Shown one piece after another: positions 42,988 to 51,377 of a stretch of 64,000 bases of DNA. This stretch comes from G963663775 sp963663775 (GTDB taxonomy: Bacteria > Bacillota > Clostridia > Oscillospirales > Butyricicoccaceae), in contig OY760624.1 in assembly GCA_963663775.1 (NCBI GenBank), forward strand, positions 1,860,001 through 1,924,000, read 5' to 3'. Below the pieces are notes generated by a model. That model made no database searches. It saw only the letters and a program-made list of their open reading frames with translations, and was not told the DNA's origin. How positions within the stretch are numbered: position 1 is the first letter of the stretch; each line of letters begins with the position of its first letter. A program made the position numbers and the translations under genes.

Positions 42988-44190
42988 TCATCCGTCGATT
43001 GCGAGCAGCGGGATAGGACTGCCGGAAAGAGAAACTGCCCCTTGCTCGGTTATGACATAGGTGTTTTCCGTGCCAACCATTCCAATGCCGGGCAATGCAA
43101 TTTTCGGCTCAATAGCAAAGGTCATATTCTCGCAGATGGGCTGCCGAAATCCACGGGCGATGACAGGCGGTTCGTCCATATACAGCCCGATGGAATGCCC
43201 CAGAAATTTGCCGCCGCTCATGAAACCAGCTGCATATTGGGGATCTAACGCCTCCATCACAGCTGCATATACCTCCTCTAAGATCGCACCGGGTACCAAA
43301 CGGGATGCAATTTCCGTTTCAAGCTGCTGACAATATGCATACGCAGTTGCAATGAGAGTGCGGTTGGGGTCTTGCGCCAAATCACCGAAATAAAAAACGA
43401 TACTCTTATCCGTGTGGTAGCCATCCCTGCCGCATGCCACATCCAGATAGACAAGCTGTCCCTTTTGGAGCTTTCTGGCGTTGGAACCAATCGATTGCAC
43501 TGCAATACAAGTACCGCCCGTGCCGCCAGGACCATCAAAAGCGGTGGTCAGCAGGCTGCTGGTGCCAAATGCACACAAGCCGATGACATCTTCTCCCAGT
43601 GGATTGCTGAAGCGGGAAATGCCATGGCCGCCTTGGGAAAGCATTTCTTGAAAAATTTGCGTGGCAAGTTCGGTTTCGCTGATGCCTTCCCGCAGCAGAC
43701 GGGGTGCGACCTGCTCCAAAACCGCTTGGTGGATGCTGCCGGAGATACGCATGCAATCCAATTCATAAGCGCTTTTGACTGCACGCAAATTTTCCATAAC
43801 AGGCGTAAGACTGCGTATTTCTTGGAAAGGAACATATTTCTTGAGCAGGTTCAGCCAGTCCAAAGTTGCTGTTTTGGTTTCCAGATACACTTGGTCTAGA
43901 AAATCTGTGTAGAATTCGGACAACGTGCGAAAGCTTTTCATGGGGCGAATGTCAGAGAAAAAGGACTCTGTTTTTGCACGCTCCAGGCTGCGCCGAACCC
44001 AGAAAATGGCGGTGTCTGGACGAATCACCAGAACACCATCCTGCATGGTGCCTGTCATATAATATAAATTGATTTTATGGTGGATGAATGCAATGGACCA
44101 GTTTTCGTCCTTTTCTGTCATGGCGTGGCGGAAGTTTGCCAGCCTTTCATCCAATTCTGCCTGTGGAATGCGGCGAAGTTCGTCTTTCAT
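42988..44190 (-). CDS. Xaa-Pro aminopeptidase-like M24 peptidase
   Basis: This 400-residue protein has the creatinase-type N-terminal domain (about 1-165) and the pita-bread M24 domain (about 170-400). Metal ligands are seen in VYLDVACGRDGYHTDKS (Asp pair), GHSIGLYMDEP (His), FAIEPKI (Glu) and GMVGTENTYVIT (Glu). It probably removes an N-terminal residue before proline, or acts on a dipeptide. ATG at 44190 with GAAGGAGA upstream is preferred to the frame open from 44349. A possible promoter is TTGTGT-18-TATACT upstream on the minus strand. Confidence 0.88.
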   Translation of the reverse strand: MKDELRRIPQAELDERLANFRHAMTEKDENWSIAFIHHKINLYYMTGTMQDGVLVIRPDTAIFWVRRSLERAKTESFFSDIRPMKSFRTLSEFYTDFLDQVYLETKTATLDWLNLLKKYVPFQEIRSLTPVMENLRAVKSAYELDCMRISGSIHQAVLEQVAPRLLREGISETELATQIFQEMLSQGGHGISRFSNPLGEDVIGLCAFGTSSLLTTAFDGPGGTGGTCIAVQSIGSNARKLQKGQLVYLDVACGRDGYHTDKSIVFYFGDLAQDPNRTLIATAYAYCQQLETEIASRLVPGAILEEVYAAVMEALDPQYAAGFMSGGKFLGHSIGLYMDEPPVIARGFRQPICENMTFAIEPKIALPGIGMVGTENTYVITEQGAVSLSGSPIPLLAIDG

Positions 44191-44383
44191 GCGGCGTGTT
44201 CTCCTTCTGTATGGATTAAAATAACGTTTACAGTATAGCACACGGCACAAATATAACACAATAGGAAAGACGGTTTTGCAATTGCAGCAGGGAACGTTGT
44301 CCATGGGATTGCGCAGAACAGTCACGTTCAATTGGCATGCACCAATCATTTTTCATAAAATTTGTTTTTTCGGCTAAATCCTC

Positions 44384-44412
44384 TTGACAGATTAAAAATA
44401 GGAATGTATACT
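44384..44412 (+). promoter_or_regulatory. Promoter of the Rrf2 regulator gene
   Basis: TTGACA (44384-44389), 17 nt, TATACT (44407-44412), 30 nt before the start. The gene's own product may bind here, as many Rrf2 proteins control themselves. Confidence 0.78.
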
Positions 44413-44441
44413 AAAAACACATTCAGAAATGGAGGTGCTCC

Positions 44442-44840
44442 ATGAGAATCACGCGCGAAGCTGACTATGCGATTCGTATGATGTACAGCTTGGCAGCTGC
44501 AAAAAGCAAGCTAAGTGCCCGTCAAATTTCGGAGCAGACCGATGTAACACCACGATTTGTATTGAAAATCCTGCGCAAATTGATTTTGGCAGATATGGTA
44601 CAGTCCTTTAAAGGTGTCAACGGTGGCTATATCTTGAAAATGTCTGCTGCGGAAATTAGTTTGGGCGACATCATAGAAATCATCGATGGTCCGATTGCAA
44701 TCAATTATTGCTTGAGCAACGAGTTTGATTGCGGACATCAAAATCAGGACCAATGCTGTTGCTTTCAGCACGTCTTTGCTTCGGTGAATGAGATTCTACG
44801 CAAGGAATTGCATTCTGTAATGTTAAGCCAGTTTATCTGA
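44442..44840 (+). CDS. Rrf2 family iron-sulfur transcriptional regulator
   Basis: This 132-residue protein starts MRITREADYAIRMMYSLAAA, the Rrf2 winged-helix start, with the recognition helix region in SARQISEQTDVTPRFVLKILRKL (split, about 24-46). Cys residues cluster at about 86-107: NYCLS, DCGHQ and QCCCF, in position to hold an Fe-S cluster, as in IscR, NsrR and RsrR. It lies 45 nt before reverse rubrerythrin and near bacteriohemerythrin, so an oxygen, peroxide or NO sensor of these genes is likely (inferred). Confidence 0.87.
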   Translation: MRITREADYAIRMMYSLAAAKSKLSARQISEQTDVTPRFVLKILRKLILADMVQSFKGVNGGYILKMSAAEISLGDIIEIIDGPIAINYCLSNEFDCGHQNQDQCCCFQHVFASVNEILRKELHSVMLSQFI

Positions 44841-44885
44841 ACATTATCTTTGAAAACATCATTTATTTTAAGGAGGCTATTCATT

Positions 44886-45431
44886 ATGAAAAAGTTTGTT
44901 TGCACCGTTTGCGGTTATGTACACGAAGGGGACGCTGCTCCTGCAGAATGTCCGATTTGCCACGCTCCGGCTGAAAAGTTCAAGGAACAGGTTGAAAGCG
45001 AAGGCATGGCTTGGGCAGATGAGCACCGTGTAGGTATTGCACAGGGTGTTGATGAAGAAGTCATCAAGGGTCTGCGTGCAAACTTTGAAGGCGAATGCAC
45101 AGAAGTTGGTATGTATCTGGCAATGAGCCGTCAAGCAATTCGTGAAGGATATCCGGAAGTCGGTGCATTCTATCATCAGGCTGCATTGGAAGAAGCAGAC
45201 CACGCTTCCAGATTTGCAGAGCTGTTGGGCGAAGTTGTTACCTCTTCCACCAAGAAGAATCTTGAGATGCGTGTTGCAGCAGAAAACGGCGCATGCGCAG
45301 GCAAGAAGGAATTGGCAACTCTGGCAAAGAAGCTGAATCTGGATGCAATTCATGACACCGTACATGAAATGTGTAAGGACGAAGCACGTCATGGTCAGGG
45401 CTTCGAAGGTCTTTTGAAGAGATATTTCTAA
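44886..45431 (+). CDS. Reverse rubrerythrin
   Basis: This 181-residue non-haem iron protein reduces hydrogen peroxide in anaerobes. The rubredoxin-like domain is at the N-terminus (CTVCGYV and CPICHAPAEKF, about 4-30), the reverse of ordinary rubrerythrin. The ferritin-like diiron domain follows (about 45-180), with GECTEVGMYL, ALEEADHASRFAEL and CKDEARHGQGF supplying Glu and His ligands. ATG at 44886 has AAGGAGG upstream; the earlier in-frame ATG is not needed. It is strongly codon-biased, hinting at high expression. Confidence 0.93.
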   Translation: MKKFVCTVCGYVHEGDAAPAECPICHAPAEKFKEQVESEGMAWADEHRVGIAQGVDEEVIKGLRANFEGECTEVGMYLAMSRQAIREGYPEVGAFYHQAALEEADHASRFAELLGEVVTSSTKKNLEMRVAAENGACAGKKELATLAKKLNLDAIHDTVHEMCKDEARHGQGFEGLLKRYF

Positions 45432-45454
45432 TTGCGCACATACATAAAAAAATG

Positions 45455-45487
45455 GGGTGACATGTATTTTGCATGTCACCCTTTTAA
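45455..45487 (+). terminator. Terminator or attenuator after rubrerythrin
   Basis: GGGTGACATG (45455-45464) and CATGTCACCC (45472-45481) form a perfect 10-bp stem followed by TTTT. Confidence 0.75.
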
Positions 45488-45502
45488 AAGAAGGTAGGAA
45501 TT

Positions 45503-45910
45503 ATGGCTTATACATGGACAACTTCTCTGGAAACAGGCAACACAACAATTGATACCCAGCACAAGCAGCTGATTCAGGCAATCAACGATTTGTTGGACGC
45601 TTGCTCCACTGGCAAGGGCAGAGATGCACTGCATAAAACGGCTACATTTTTATATGATTATACGTCCAAGCATTTTGCAGACGAAGAAAAGCTGCAATTG
45701 GCGAGCAAGTATCCGGACTATAAAAACCACAAAGCATATCATGAGCAGTTTAAAAAAGATGTGCATGATATTATGGCGGAGCTAGAAGCCAATGGACCAA
45801 ACGTTGCTTTGGTCGGTAAGGTGAACCGAAGCATTGCGGGTTGGCTGATTAACCACATCAAAAAAGAAGATGTGAAGGTTGCGGCACATATTCGTTCTGT
45901 CGGCAAGTAA
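45503..45910 (+). CDS. Bacteriohemerythrin
   Basis: This 135-residue four-helix oxygen-binding diiron protein has iron ligands in family order: His in DTQHKQL (near 20), His and Glu in SKHFADEEKL (near 56 and 60), His in HKAYHEQF (near 75 and 79) and His plus Asp in NHIKKEDVK (near 116 and 121). It may carry or scavenge oxygen. It is 71 nt downstream of reverse rubrerythrin with a terminator between, so read-through or its own promoter is needed. Confidence 0.93.
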   Translation: MAYTWTTSLETGNTTIDTQHKQLIQAINDLLDACSTGKGRDALHKTATFLYDYTSKHFADEEKLQLASKYPDYKNHKAYHEQFKKDVHDIMAELEANGPNVALVGKVNRSIAGWLINHIKKEDVKVAAHIRSVGK

Positions 45911-45916
45911 AGTTCG

Positions 45917-45959
45917 AAAAAAGACACTCTTCTGCAATGTAGCAAGAGTGTCTTTTTTT
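45917..45959 (+). terminator. Terminator of the bacteriohemerythrin gene
   Basis: AAAAAAGACACTCTT (45917-45931) pairs with AAGAGTGTCTTTTTT (45944-45958), a perfect 15-bp stem with T-run. Confidence 0.9.
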
Positions 45960-45990
45960 ATGTTTTTTGATGGTGTTTGCAACAGAACTA

Positions 45991-45999
45991 TGTTACAAT
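45991..45999 (+). promoter_or_regulatory. Extended -10 promoter of the diguanylate cyclase gene
   Basis: TGTTACAAT: TACAAT (45994-45999) preceded by TG. No clear -35 at the right distance. Confidence 0.4.
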
Positions 46000-46087
46000 G
46001 ATAAGCATATGCGAAATGTGTCGGCACGACGGAAACAGCGCAGTGGGTACAAGCATAAATGGTATCGGCAGAGAGGGCAATTTGAGC

Positions 46088-47692
46088 ATGCAGAAAGTGT
46101 TTCGGCTACAAAAGAGGGATGTTTTTCAATATACCGTTCTGATTTTTCTATTGTTAAGTACGGTTTTAATCGCTATCAACCTGTTTTTGCAGTACAAAAT
46201 CAATGATGTGCAGAAAAAAGAATTGTTGAGCGGCGAACAAACCTTAATGGACATTGAAAATGTGGTGGTTTCCAATAAAATTGATAAAATATCCGGTGAT
46301 TTGCTGTATCTGACAGATTGTTTTCGCCTGCATGACGAGGAAGATGGCGGCGATGAGATGATTGCAAAAGAATGGCTTGCATTTTCCAATCGGAAAAAAA
46401 TCTATGACCAAATTCGCTATATTGATGCCGATGGGCAAGAAACCATACGAGTGAACGCAGGCGTCAATGGTGCTGTCCTTGTAGAACAAGAGCAACTACA
46501 GAATAAAAAAGACCGATATTACGTGCAAGAAACGATGAATTTGCGCAATAATCAAATTTATATCTCACCGTTGGATTTAAATATGGAGCAAGGTGTGATT
46601 GAATTGCCTGTCAAGCCCACTCTGCGCATTTCCATGCCGTATTATGATGCAAACAACCAATTGAAAGGTATGATTATTCTCAATTACTTAGCGGATGATA
46701 TGCTCAAGCAGGTTGAGAAAGTCGCATCGTCCAGCAATGGAGAAATTTTTCTGCTGAACGCCGATGGATATTGGCTGTATGACAGCGCCGATGAGGACAA
46801 GGCATTTGCATTCATGTATGCGGATAAAGCCGAGCAGAGTTTTGCCAACCAATACCCCTTGGAGTGGGAGAAAATACAAAAAGATACAAACGGATATGCG
46901 ATAGATGAAACCGGTGCGTTTCTGTATTCCAACATTACCCCCTGCACCGTATCGGATGCGATGGAGTGCTCGATTGTTTTTCCTGCGGGAAATTGGACAC
47001 TGGTGTCTTATATGCCCCATGATTCTTCAAATGGACTTTTGTTTACGCAAAGCATCGGAGAAATGCTGTTAAAATTGATAAAAGACAATTATTTGCTGCA
47101 TTTGTTTGTGTTGGTACTTTCGTTTACCATTTCTGTGTTATACGTGATAGACAAGCAAAGAAGGCGAGAGATTCAATATTTTTCGGAATATGATGTCATG
47201 ACTGGGGTGTATAACAGGCGGGCAGGCTTTGATAAATTGAATCAGCTTTACGCAGCCATCCCTCGAAAAACCTGTGCCTTTACCATTTGCTTCATTGACA
47301 TCAACGGGCTGAAAGAAGTGAATGATGTATTGGGGCATGACGCCGGAGATGAACTGATTGTCAGCGCAGTGAAAGTGATTCGACAAAACATTCGGAAGAT
47401 GGATTTTATTGCACGGCTCGGCGGAGATGAATTTTTGATTGTGTTTCAGAATCTCACAGAGCAGGAAACAGAAGCGATTTGGGAGAAAATCATACAGGAG
47501 TATACACGCATCAATGAAACGGAAAACAGACCTTATCTTATCAGCGTCAGCCATGGGGTGGAAGCGTTTCAATGCCATTCCCATGCATATATTGATGAAA
47601 TGATTAACCATGCGGATGAAAAAATGTATCATGAAAAGCGAAAAATCAAAGAACGTTTCACGGTGTTACGAACTTCTGAAATGGAAGAATGA
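46088..47692 (+). CDS. Membrane diguanylate cyclase with extracellular sensor
   Basis: This 534-residue protein has TM1 (about 17-37), an extracellular region of about 290 residues resembling a double Cache sensor (with YYDANNQLKGMIILNY and NADGYWLYD), TM2 (about 340-360) and a GGDEF domain (about 375-530). The active site is RLGGDEFLIVF; the inhibitory RxxD site (RKMD) lies five residues before GGDEF, so product inhibition is expected. It makes cyclic di-GMP. Start choice: ATG at 46088 after GAGAGGG; TTG at 46082 is equally possible. It follows bacteriohemerythrin after a terminator. Confidence 0.88.
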   Translation: MQKVFRLQKRDVFQYTVLIFLLLSTVLIAINLFLQYKINDVQKKELLSGEQTLMDIENVVVSNKIDKISGDLLYLTDCFRLHDEEDGGDEMIAKEWLAFSNRKKIYDQIRYIDADGQETIRVNAGVNGAVLVEQEQLQNKKDRYYVQETMNLRNNQIYISPLDLNMEQGVIELPVKPTLRISMPYYDANNQLKGMIILNYLADDMLKQVEKVASSSNGEIFLLNADGYWLYDSADEDKAFAFMYADKAEQSFANQYPLEWEKIQKDTNGYAIDETGAFLYSNITPCTVSDAMECSIVFPAGNWTLVSYMPHDSSNGLLFTQSIGEMLLKLIKDNYLLHLFVLVLSFTISVLYVIDKQRRREIQYFSEYDVMTGVYNRRAGFDKLNQLYAAIPRKTCAFTICFIDINGLKEVNDVLGHDAGDELIVSAVKVIRQNIRKMDFIARLGGDEFLIVFQNLTEQETEAIWEKIIQEYTRINETENRPYLISVSHGVEAFQCHSHAYIDEMINHADEKMYHEKRKIKERFTVLRTSEMEE

Positions 47693-47707
47693 ATCGTAGC
47701 AGGCAAC

Positions 47708-47746
47708 ACAAAGGACGATACCTTATGATGGGGTATCGTCCTTTGT
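47708..47746. terminator. Shared stem-loop between the cyclase and MerR genes
   Basis: ACAAAGGACGATACC (47708-47722) and GGTATCGTCCTTTGT (47732-47746) are perfect 15-bp arms between convergent genes. T-tracts are weak on both sides. Confidence 0.65.
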
Positions 47747-47754
47747 CTGCGGTG

Positions 47755-48501
47755 TCAATCGGCAGATTGCTCTATATCTTCCAGAATGGCATCCAAAAGA
47801 CTCATTTTTTCCAAGGGCATCTGCAAAAAATGCTGGTGCAGTGCCAAAACCAATGCGTTGGAAGCGGTTAAAAATCGTTCCACCGCATCTGCTTGCTGCG
47901 CCAAATCCGCCTGCTGTTCCATCATAGGCATCCGAATCTGGTGTGAAAATGCACGCAGTTCCAGCACAGAGAGGTCAAATAATCGCTTAACTACCAATAA
48001 AATGCTGTCAATGGAAATACCCATTTCCATCTGCTCTCGAATCATGTTTCCAAGCCGAATGGCAGAGCCGTCATAATATTGCTTTTCGGCATTGACCAGA
48101 TAGATGAGATTGAGGTCAATCAGCTGCTGCAAAATCTCTTGGCTCAGACCGGTTGCATCCTGAATGGTGTCTAATGAAACCGACTGGCGTTCTTCTGCAT
48201 GGTCCGCCACGTTTTTGTAAAGCAGAGCACGAAAATGGGTGCGCTGCACACTGTCTTCTCTGTTATATAGGCAATTTAGGCTGTGCCGTATATGCTTCAG
48301 TGAGAAATGATAGCTCTTGAGCTGTTTGATAATTTTCAAGCGGCGCACAAAATCCGCATCGTAATATGCCATATTCTTTGCAGATTTCTGCGGGGCAGGC
48401 AACAGCCCCTCACGGATATAATAATTGATGGTTGCCCGAGAAAAGCCTGTCATCTTTGTCAGTTCTCGCATGGGAACCAAAGAGTCATCCTTTTTCGCCA
48501 T
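47755..48501 (-). CDS. MerR family transcriptional regulator
   Basis: This 248-residue protein has an N-terminal MerR winged helix (about 10-80: VPMRELTKMTGFSRATINYY, IREGLLPAP, RLKIIKQLKSYHFSLKHIR) and a helical C-terminal region of about 160 residues likely to bind an inducer. It is larger than simple MerR proteins (near 130-150). ATG at 48501 is the first after the intergenic region; the frame is open further upstream to 48732, but that part has no ribosome site. It is divergent from the efflux operon, and a dyad overlaps that operon's -35. Confidence 0.87.
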   Translation of the reverse strand: MAKKDDSLVPMRELTKMTGFSRATINYYIREGLLPAPQKSAKNMAYYDADFVRRLKIIKQLKSYHFSLKHIRHSLNCLYNREDSVQRTHFRALLYKNVADHAEERQSVSLDTIQDATGLSQEILQQLIDLNLIYLVNAEKQYYDGSAIRLGNMIREQMEMGISIDSILLVVKRLFDLSVLELRAFSHQIRMPMMEQQADLAQQADAVERFLTASNALVLALHQHFLQMPLEKMSLLDAILEDIEQSAD

Positions 48502-48583
48502 CCGTTTCGCCTCTTTTCGTTCAATATGATAGGAAACAATCATTTTCCATTTCATCATAGCACAATTCACGCCGTAAAACAAT

Positions 48584-48615
48584 ATCTTGACAAATGCGCA
48601 AGATATGCGTATGCT
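48584..48615 (+). promoter_or_regulatory. Promoter and dyad of the efflux operon
   Basis: TTGACA (48587-48592), 17 nt, TATGCT (48610-48615). ATCTTG (48584-48589) and CAAGAT (48599-48604) form an inverted repeat over the -35 and spacer, where MerR proteins normally bind. The spacer is normal rather than the 19-20 nt of classical MerR promoters if TATGCT is the -10. Confidence 0.6.
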
Positions 48616-48716
48616 ATAAAAGACACTGGATTGATAAGTAGAACTTAACACTTTTACAGCTGGGCTGTGGAGGTTACTGCCAGATGGCAGGGGGAGAGAT
48701 GGGAGAAAGGGTGCAA

Positions 48717-50318
48717 ATGGAGAAAGAAGCAAAAAACAGTGCGCCGAACCCCGAAAATGGGCTGTATAAATGGCTTGCGTTATGCGTTGTCATCATCGGC
48801 ACATTTATGGCGGTGCTTGACAGCAGCATTGTGAATATTGCGCTGCCAAAGATGATGAGTGTCTTTCAGGTTTCAACGGATGATGCAAAATGGATTCTCA
48901 TTGCCTATACGCTCACATTAGGTGCAATCATTCCGCTGACGGGATATTTGGGAGATGTTTTTGGCACAAAGAATATTTATATCTTTGCTTTGATAACGTT
49001 TACCATTGGCTCATTCCTCTGCGGACTTTCGTGGAGCAACAGTGCCATGGTTTTTTTCCGCATTATTCAGGCGTTGGGCGGCGGCATGATTATGCCGGTG
49101 GGCATGTCGATAGTGTTTCAGATTATGCCGTTAGAGCAGCGTGGCAAAGCCATGGGGTTTTGGGGCATCGCAGCATTGGCGGCGCCTGCTATCGGTCCCA
49201 CCTTGGGCGGCTATATCATTGAAAAAATGGATTGGCGGCTGATTTTTTATATCAATGTACCGATTGGCGTGATGGGTGTGTTTCTCGCCGGCATGCTGTT
49301 GCAAAACCCAGAGCGCCAGCGGGGGAAGAAGCTGGATATCATAGGGTTTCTGACGGCTACCATTGGTTTGGTCAGCATTCTTTATGTGCTGGGCGAAGGC
49401 TCCAATATTGATTGGAACAAGCTGGAGTATCCGATACTCACGGTCATCGGTGTTTTTTGCATGTTGCTTTTTGTGGTCAATGAGCTGACCTATCCCGGAG
49501 AACCGCTCCTCAATCTGCGCACATTTCTCATTCGGGATTTCACCGTATGCCAATTGATTTCGTGCGGCACGACCTTTGCGCTCATGGGTGGCACATATGT
49601 CATTCCGCTGTTTCTGCAAAATATTCGTGGCTATACGGCAATGGAAACCGGCATTATCATGTTTCCCGCCGCCTTGATGACAGGGTTTGTCATGCCGATT
49701 GCCGGAAATCTTTATGATAAGCTTGGTGCGAAGAAGGTGCTCCTGCCAGGGCTTTTGCTGCTGGGACTGGCATCCTATAAGCTGGCATTTATCAACATGG
49801 ATTTTGACAAACACACGATTACCTTGTGGCTGATGATTCGGGGCATTGGACTGGGATTTTCCTCCCAAGTCGTAAGTGCCGAAGGGATGCGTAAAATTCC
49901 AATGCGACAGGTCAGCATGGCATCTGCCTTGACCAATACCGTGCGGCAGGTGATGAGTTCTATGAGTGTGGCGCTGATGTCCAGCATGATTACAGCTCAT
50001 CAAACGATAGCGTATGCACGATTATCAGAAGACATTTCTCCGTTTAACCCCACGGCATATGGTCTGTATCAGAAATTGACGGGGCTGTACACGATGAATG
50101 GATATGTCCAAGCGGATGCGCAAGGTGCGGCAAGATATGCCCTGTACGGTATGGTATATAGGCAAGCCTATGTGGAAGCGATGGATTATGCGCTGGGATT
50201 CACCTTGCTTGCAATTGTCGCAGTCGCTGCGTTGGTTTTTCTCCTCAGCAATCGTGAGAAAAAGACGACGCAGGAATCTGCCCCACCTGCAGAGATTGCA
50301 GAATCATCGGTTGGATGA
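48717..50318 (+). CDS. DHA2 family multidrug efflux transporter (EmrB/QacA type)
   Basis: This 533-residue MFS drug/proton antiporter has about 14 membrane segments. TM1 contains VLDSSIVNIALPKM, the family motif with the proton-relay Asp; motif A is GYLGDVFGTKNIY and motif C-like glycines are in FWGIAALAAPAIGPTLGGYI. ATG at 48717 has GAGAAAGG upstream; ATG at 48684 is in frame but with a poorer site. It is followed by two adaptor proteins, an arrangement like EmrB with EmrA in Gram-negatives. Substrates unknown. Confidence 0.9.
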   Translation: MEKEAKNSAPNPENGLYKWLALCVVIIGTFMAVLDSSIVNIALPKMMSVFQVSTDDAKWILIAYTLTLGAIIPLTGYLGDVFGTKNIYIFALITFTIGSFLCGLSWSNSAMVFFRIIQALGGGMIMPVGMSIVFQIMPLEQRGKAMGFWGIAALAAPAIGPTLGGYIIEKMDWRLIFYINVPIGVMGVFLAGMLLQNPERQRGKKLDIIGFLTATIGLVSILYVLGEGSNIDWNKLEYPILTVIGVFCMLLFVVNELTYPGEPLLNLRTFLIRDFTVCQLISCGTTFALMGGTYVIPLFLQNIRGYTAMETGIIMFPAALMTGFVMPIAGNLYDKLGAKKVLLPGLLLLGLASYKLAFINMDFDKHTITLWLMIRGIGLGFSSQVVSAEGMRKIPMRQVSMASALTNTVRQVMSSMSVALMSSMITAHQTIAYARLSEDISPFNPTAYGLYQKLTGLYTMNGYVQADAQGAARYALYGMVYRQAYVEAMDYALGFTLLAIVAVAALVFLLSNREKKTTQESAPPAEIAESSVG

Positions 50319-50373
50319 TTTCTGAAGCGATAACGATATTTTTAAAATGATAGAGAGGCGGCTAAAGCAAATT

Positions 50374-51363
50374 ATGAAGCGAATCATCCCTTTGATAGCA
50401 ATGACACTCCTGTGTCTCAACGGCTGTGGAGCGGCAAACGAAGCAGCATCAGCAGATGCGACCGCAGCAACGGAAACCACAGCAGCCGAAACCATGGCAA
50501 CCCCCATCTATGTGATGGGCGGCAGAGTGAATTCGGAAAATCAAGCAGATGTTACAACCAAAATTTCTGGGAAAGTGGCGCAAATTCTGGTCGATGTTGG
50601 TGCAGAAGTAGAACAAGGACAAACCCTGCTGATACTGGACACTGCTGATTTGCAGGCACAAGTCAATCAAGCGCAGGCGGCGGTATCTGTTGCACAGGCA
50701 AACCTGAACAGCGTCACGGCGGCTGCCCGCCCCGAGCAAATTGACCAAGCGCAGGCAGCAGTAGACAGTGCCCAGCAAAGCTACAACACAGCAAAGACAA
50801 ACCTAGACCGTGTGCAGCAATTATACGATGCGGACGCAACCTCGCTGCAAGCCTTGGAGAGTGCACAGACACAGTTGACCGCCGCTGAAGCGCAATATAA
50901 ATCGGCACAGGACCAATTGACCTTGCTGCAAAAAGGCGCAACCGAACAGGCAGTCGCTGTCGTTGAGCAGCAGGTTAAGCAATCACAGGCGGCATTGGCA
51001 ACCGCACAAACACAGCTGAAAAATGGTACCATTACAGCACCGTTGTCAGGTGTTGTCACGGCAAAAAAAGTGGATGTGGGGGAATTGGCAAGCCCGGGAA
51101 CCACATTGTTATCTATTGTAAACAATGATAGCATCTGTGTGGATGCCTTTTTGCCGGCAGACCTTTCCGCAAACGTGCAGGTTGGCGATGCGGTGATTGT
51201 GAAAATCGCAGAAATTCCGGACGCAACCTTCACAGGGCAGGTCACCGTGATCAATGCAGAAATCAATGCGCAGAATCAAGATGTACAAGTCAAAGTCAGC
51301 GTACCAAATGAGAGCGGCGCTCTGAAAAATGGTATGTTCGCAGAAATCGCTTTGGAGCAGTAA
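50374..51363 (+). CDS. HlyD/RND-type adaptor, lipoprotein
   Basis: This 329-residue membrane fusion protein has a lipoprotein signal ending CLNGCGAAN (Cys near 18), then an Ala/Thr-rich linker. Core: biotinyl-lipoyl half (DVGAEVEQGQTLLILD, about 80-95), a long coiled coil (about 100-200, alternating QAQAAV and AEAQYKSAQ) and the second lipoyl half with GTITAPLSGVVTAKKVDVGE (about 221-240), then a beta barrel. ATG at 50374 is chosen so that the signal is at the start; the ribosome site AGAGGCGG is a bit far (13 nt). It is 55 nt after the transporter. Confidence 0.85.
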   Translation: MKRIIPLIAMTLLCLNGCGAANEAASADATAATETTAAETMATPIYVMGGRVNSENQADVTTKISGKVAQILVDVGAEVEQGQTLLILDTADLQAQVNQAQAAVSVAQANLNSVTAAARPEQIDQAQAAVDSAQQSYNTAKTNLDRVQQLYDADATSLQALESAQTQLTAAEAQYKSAQDQLTLLQKGATEQAVAVVEQQVKQSQAALATAQTQLKNGTITAPLSGVVTAKKVDVGELASPGTTLLSIVNNDSICVDAFLPADLSANVQVGDAVIVKIAEIPDATFTGQVTVINAEINAQNQDVQVKVSVPNESGALKNGMFAEIALEQ

Positions 51364-51377
51364 AGGGGGAGTCTTTC

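Noticed and set aside
49131..50003. Minus-strand open frame of 290 codons over the efflux pump
   Set aside because: His/Gln-rich shadow of a membrane protein gene; no start signal.
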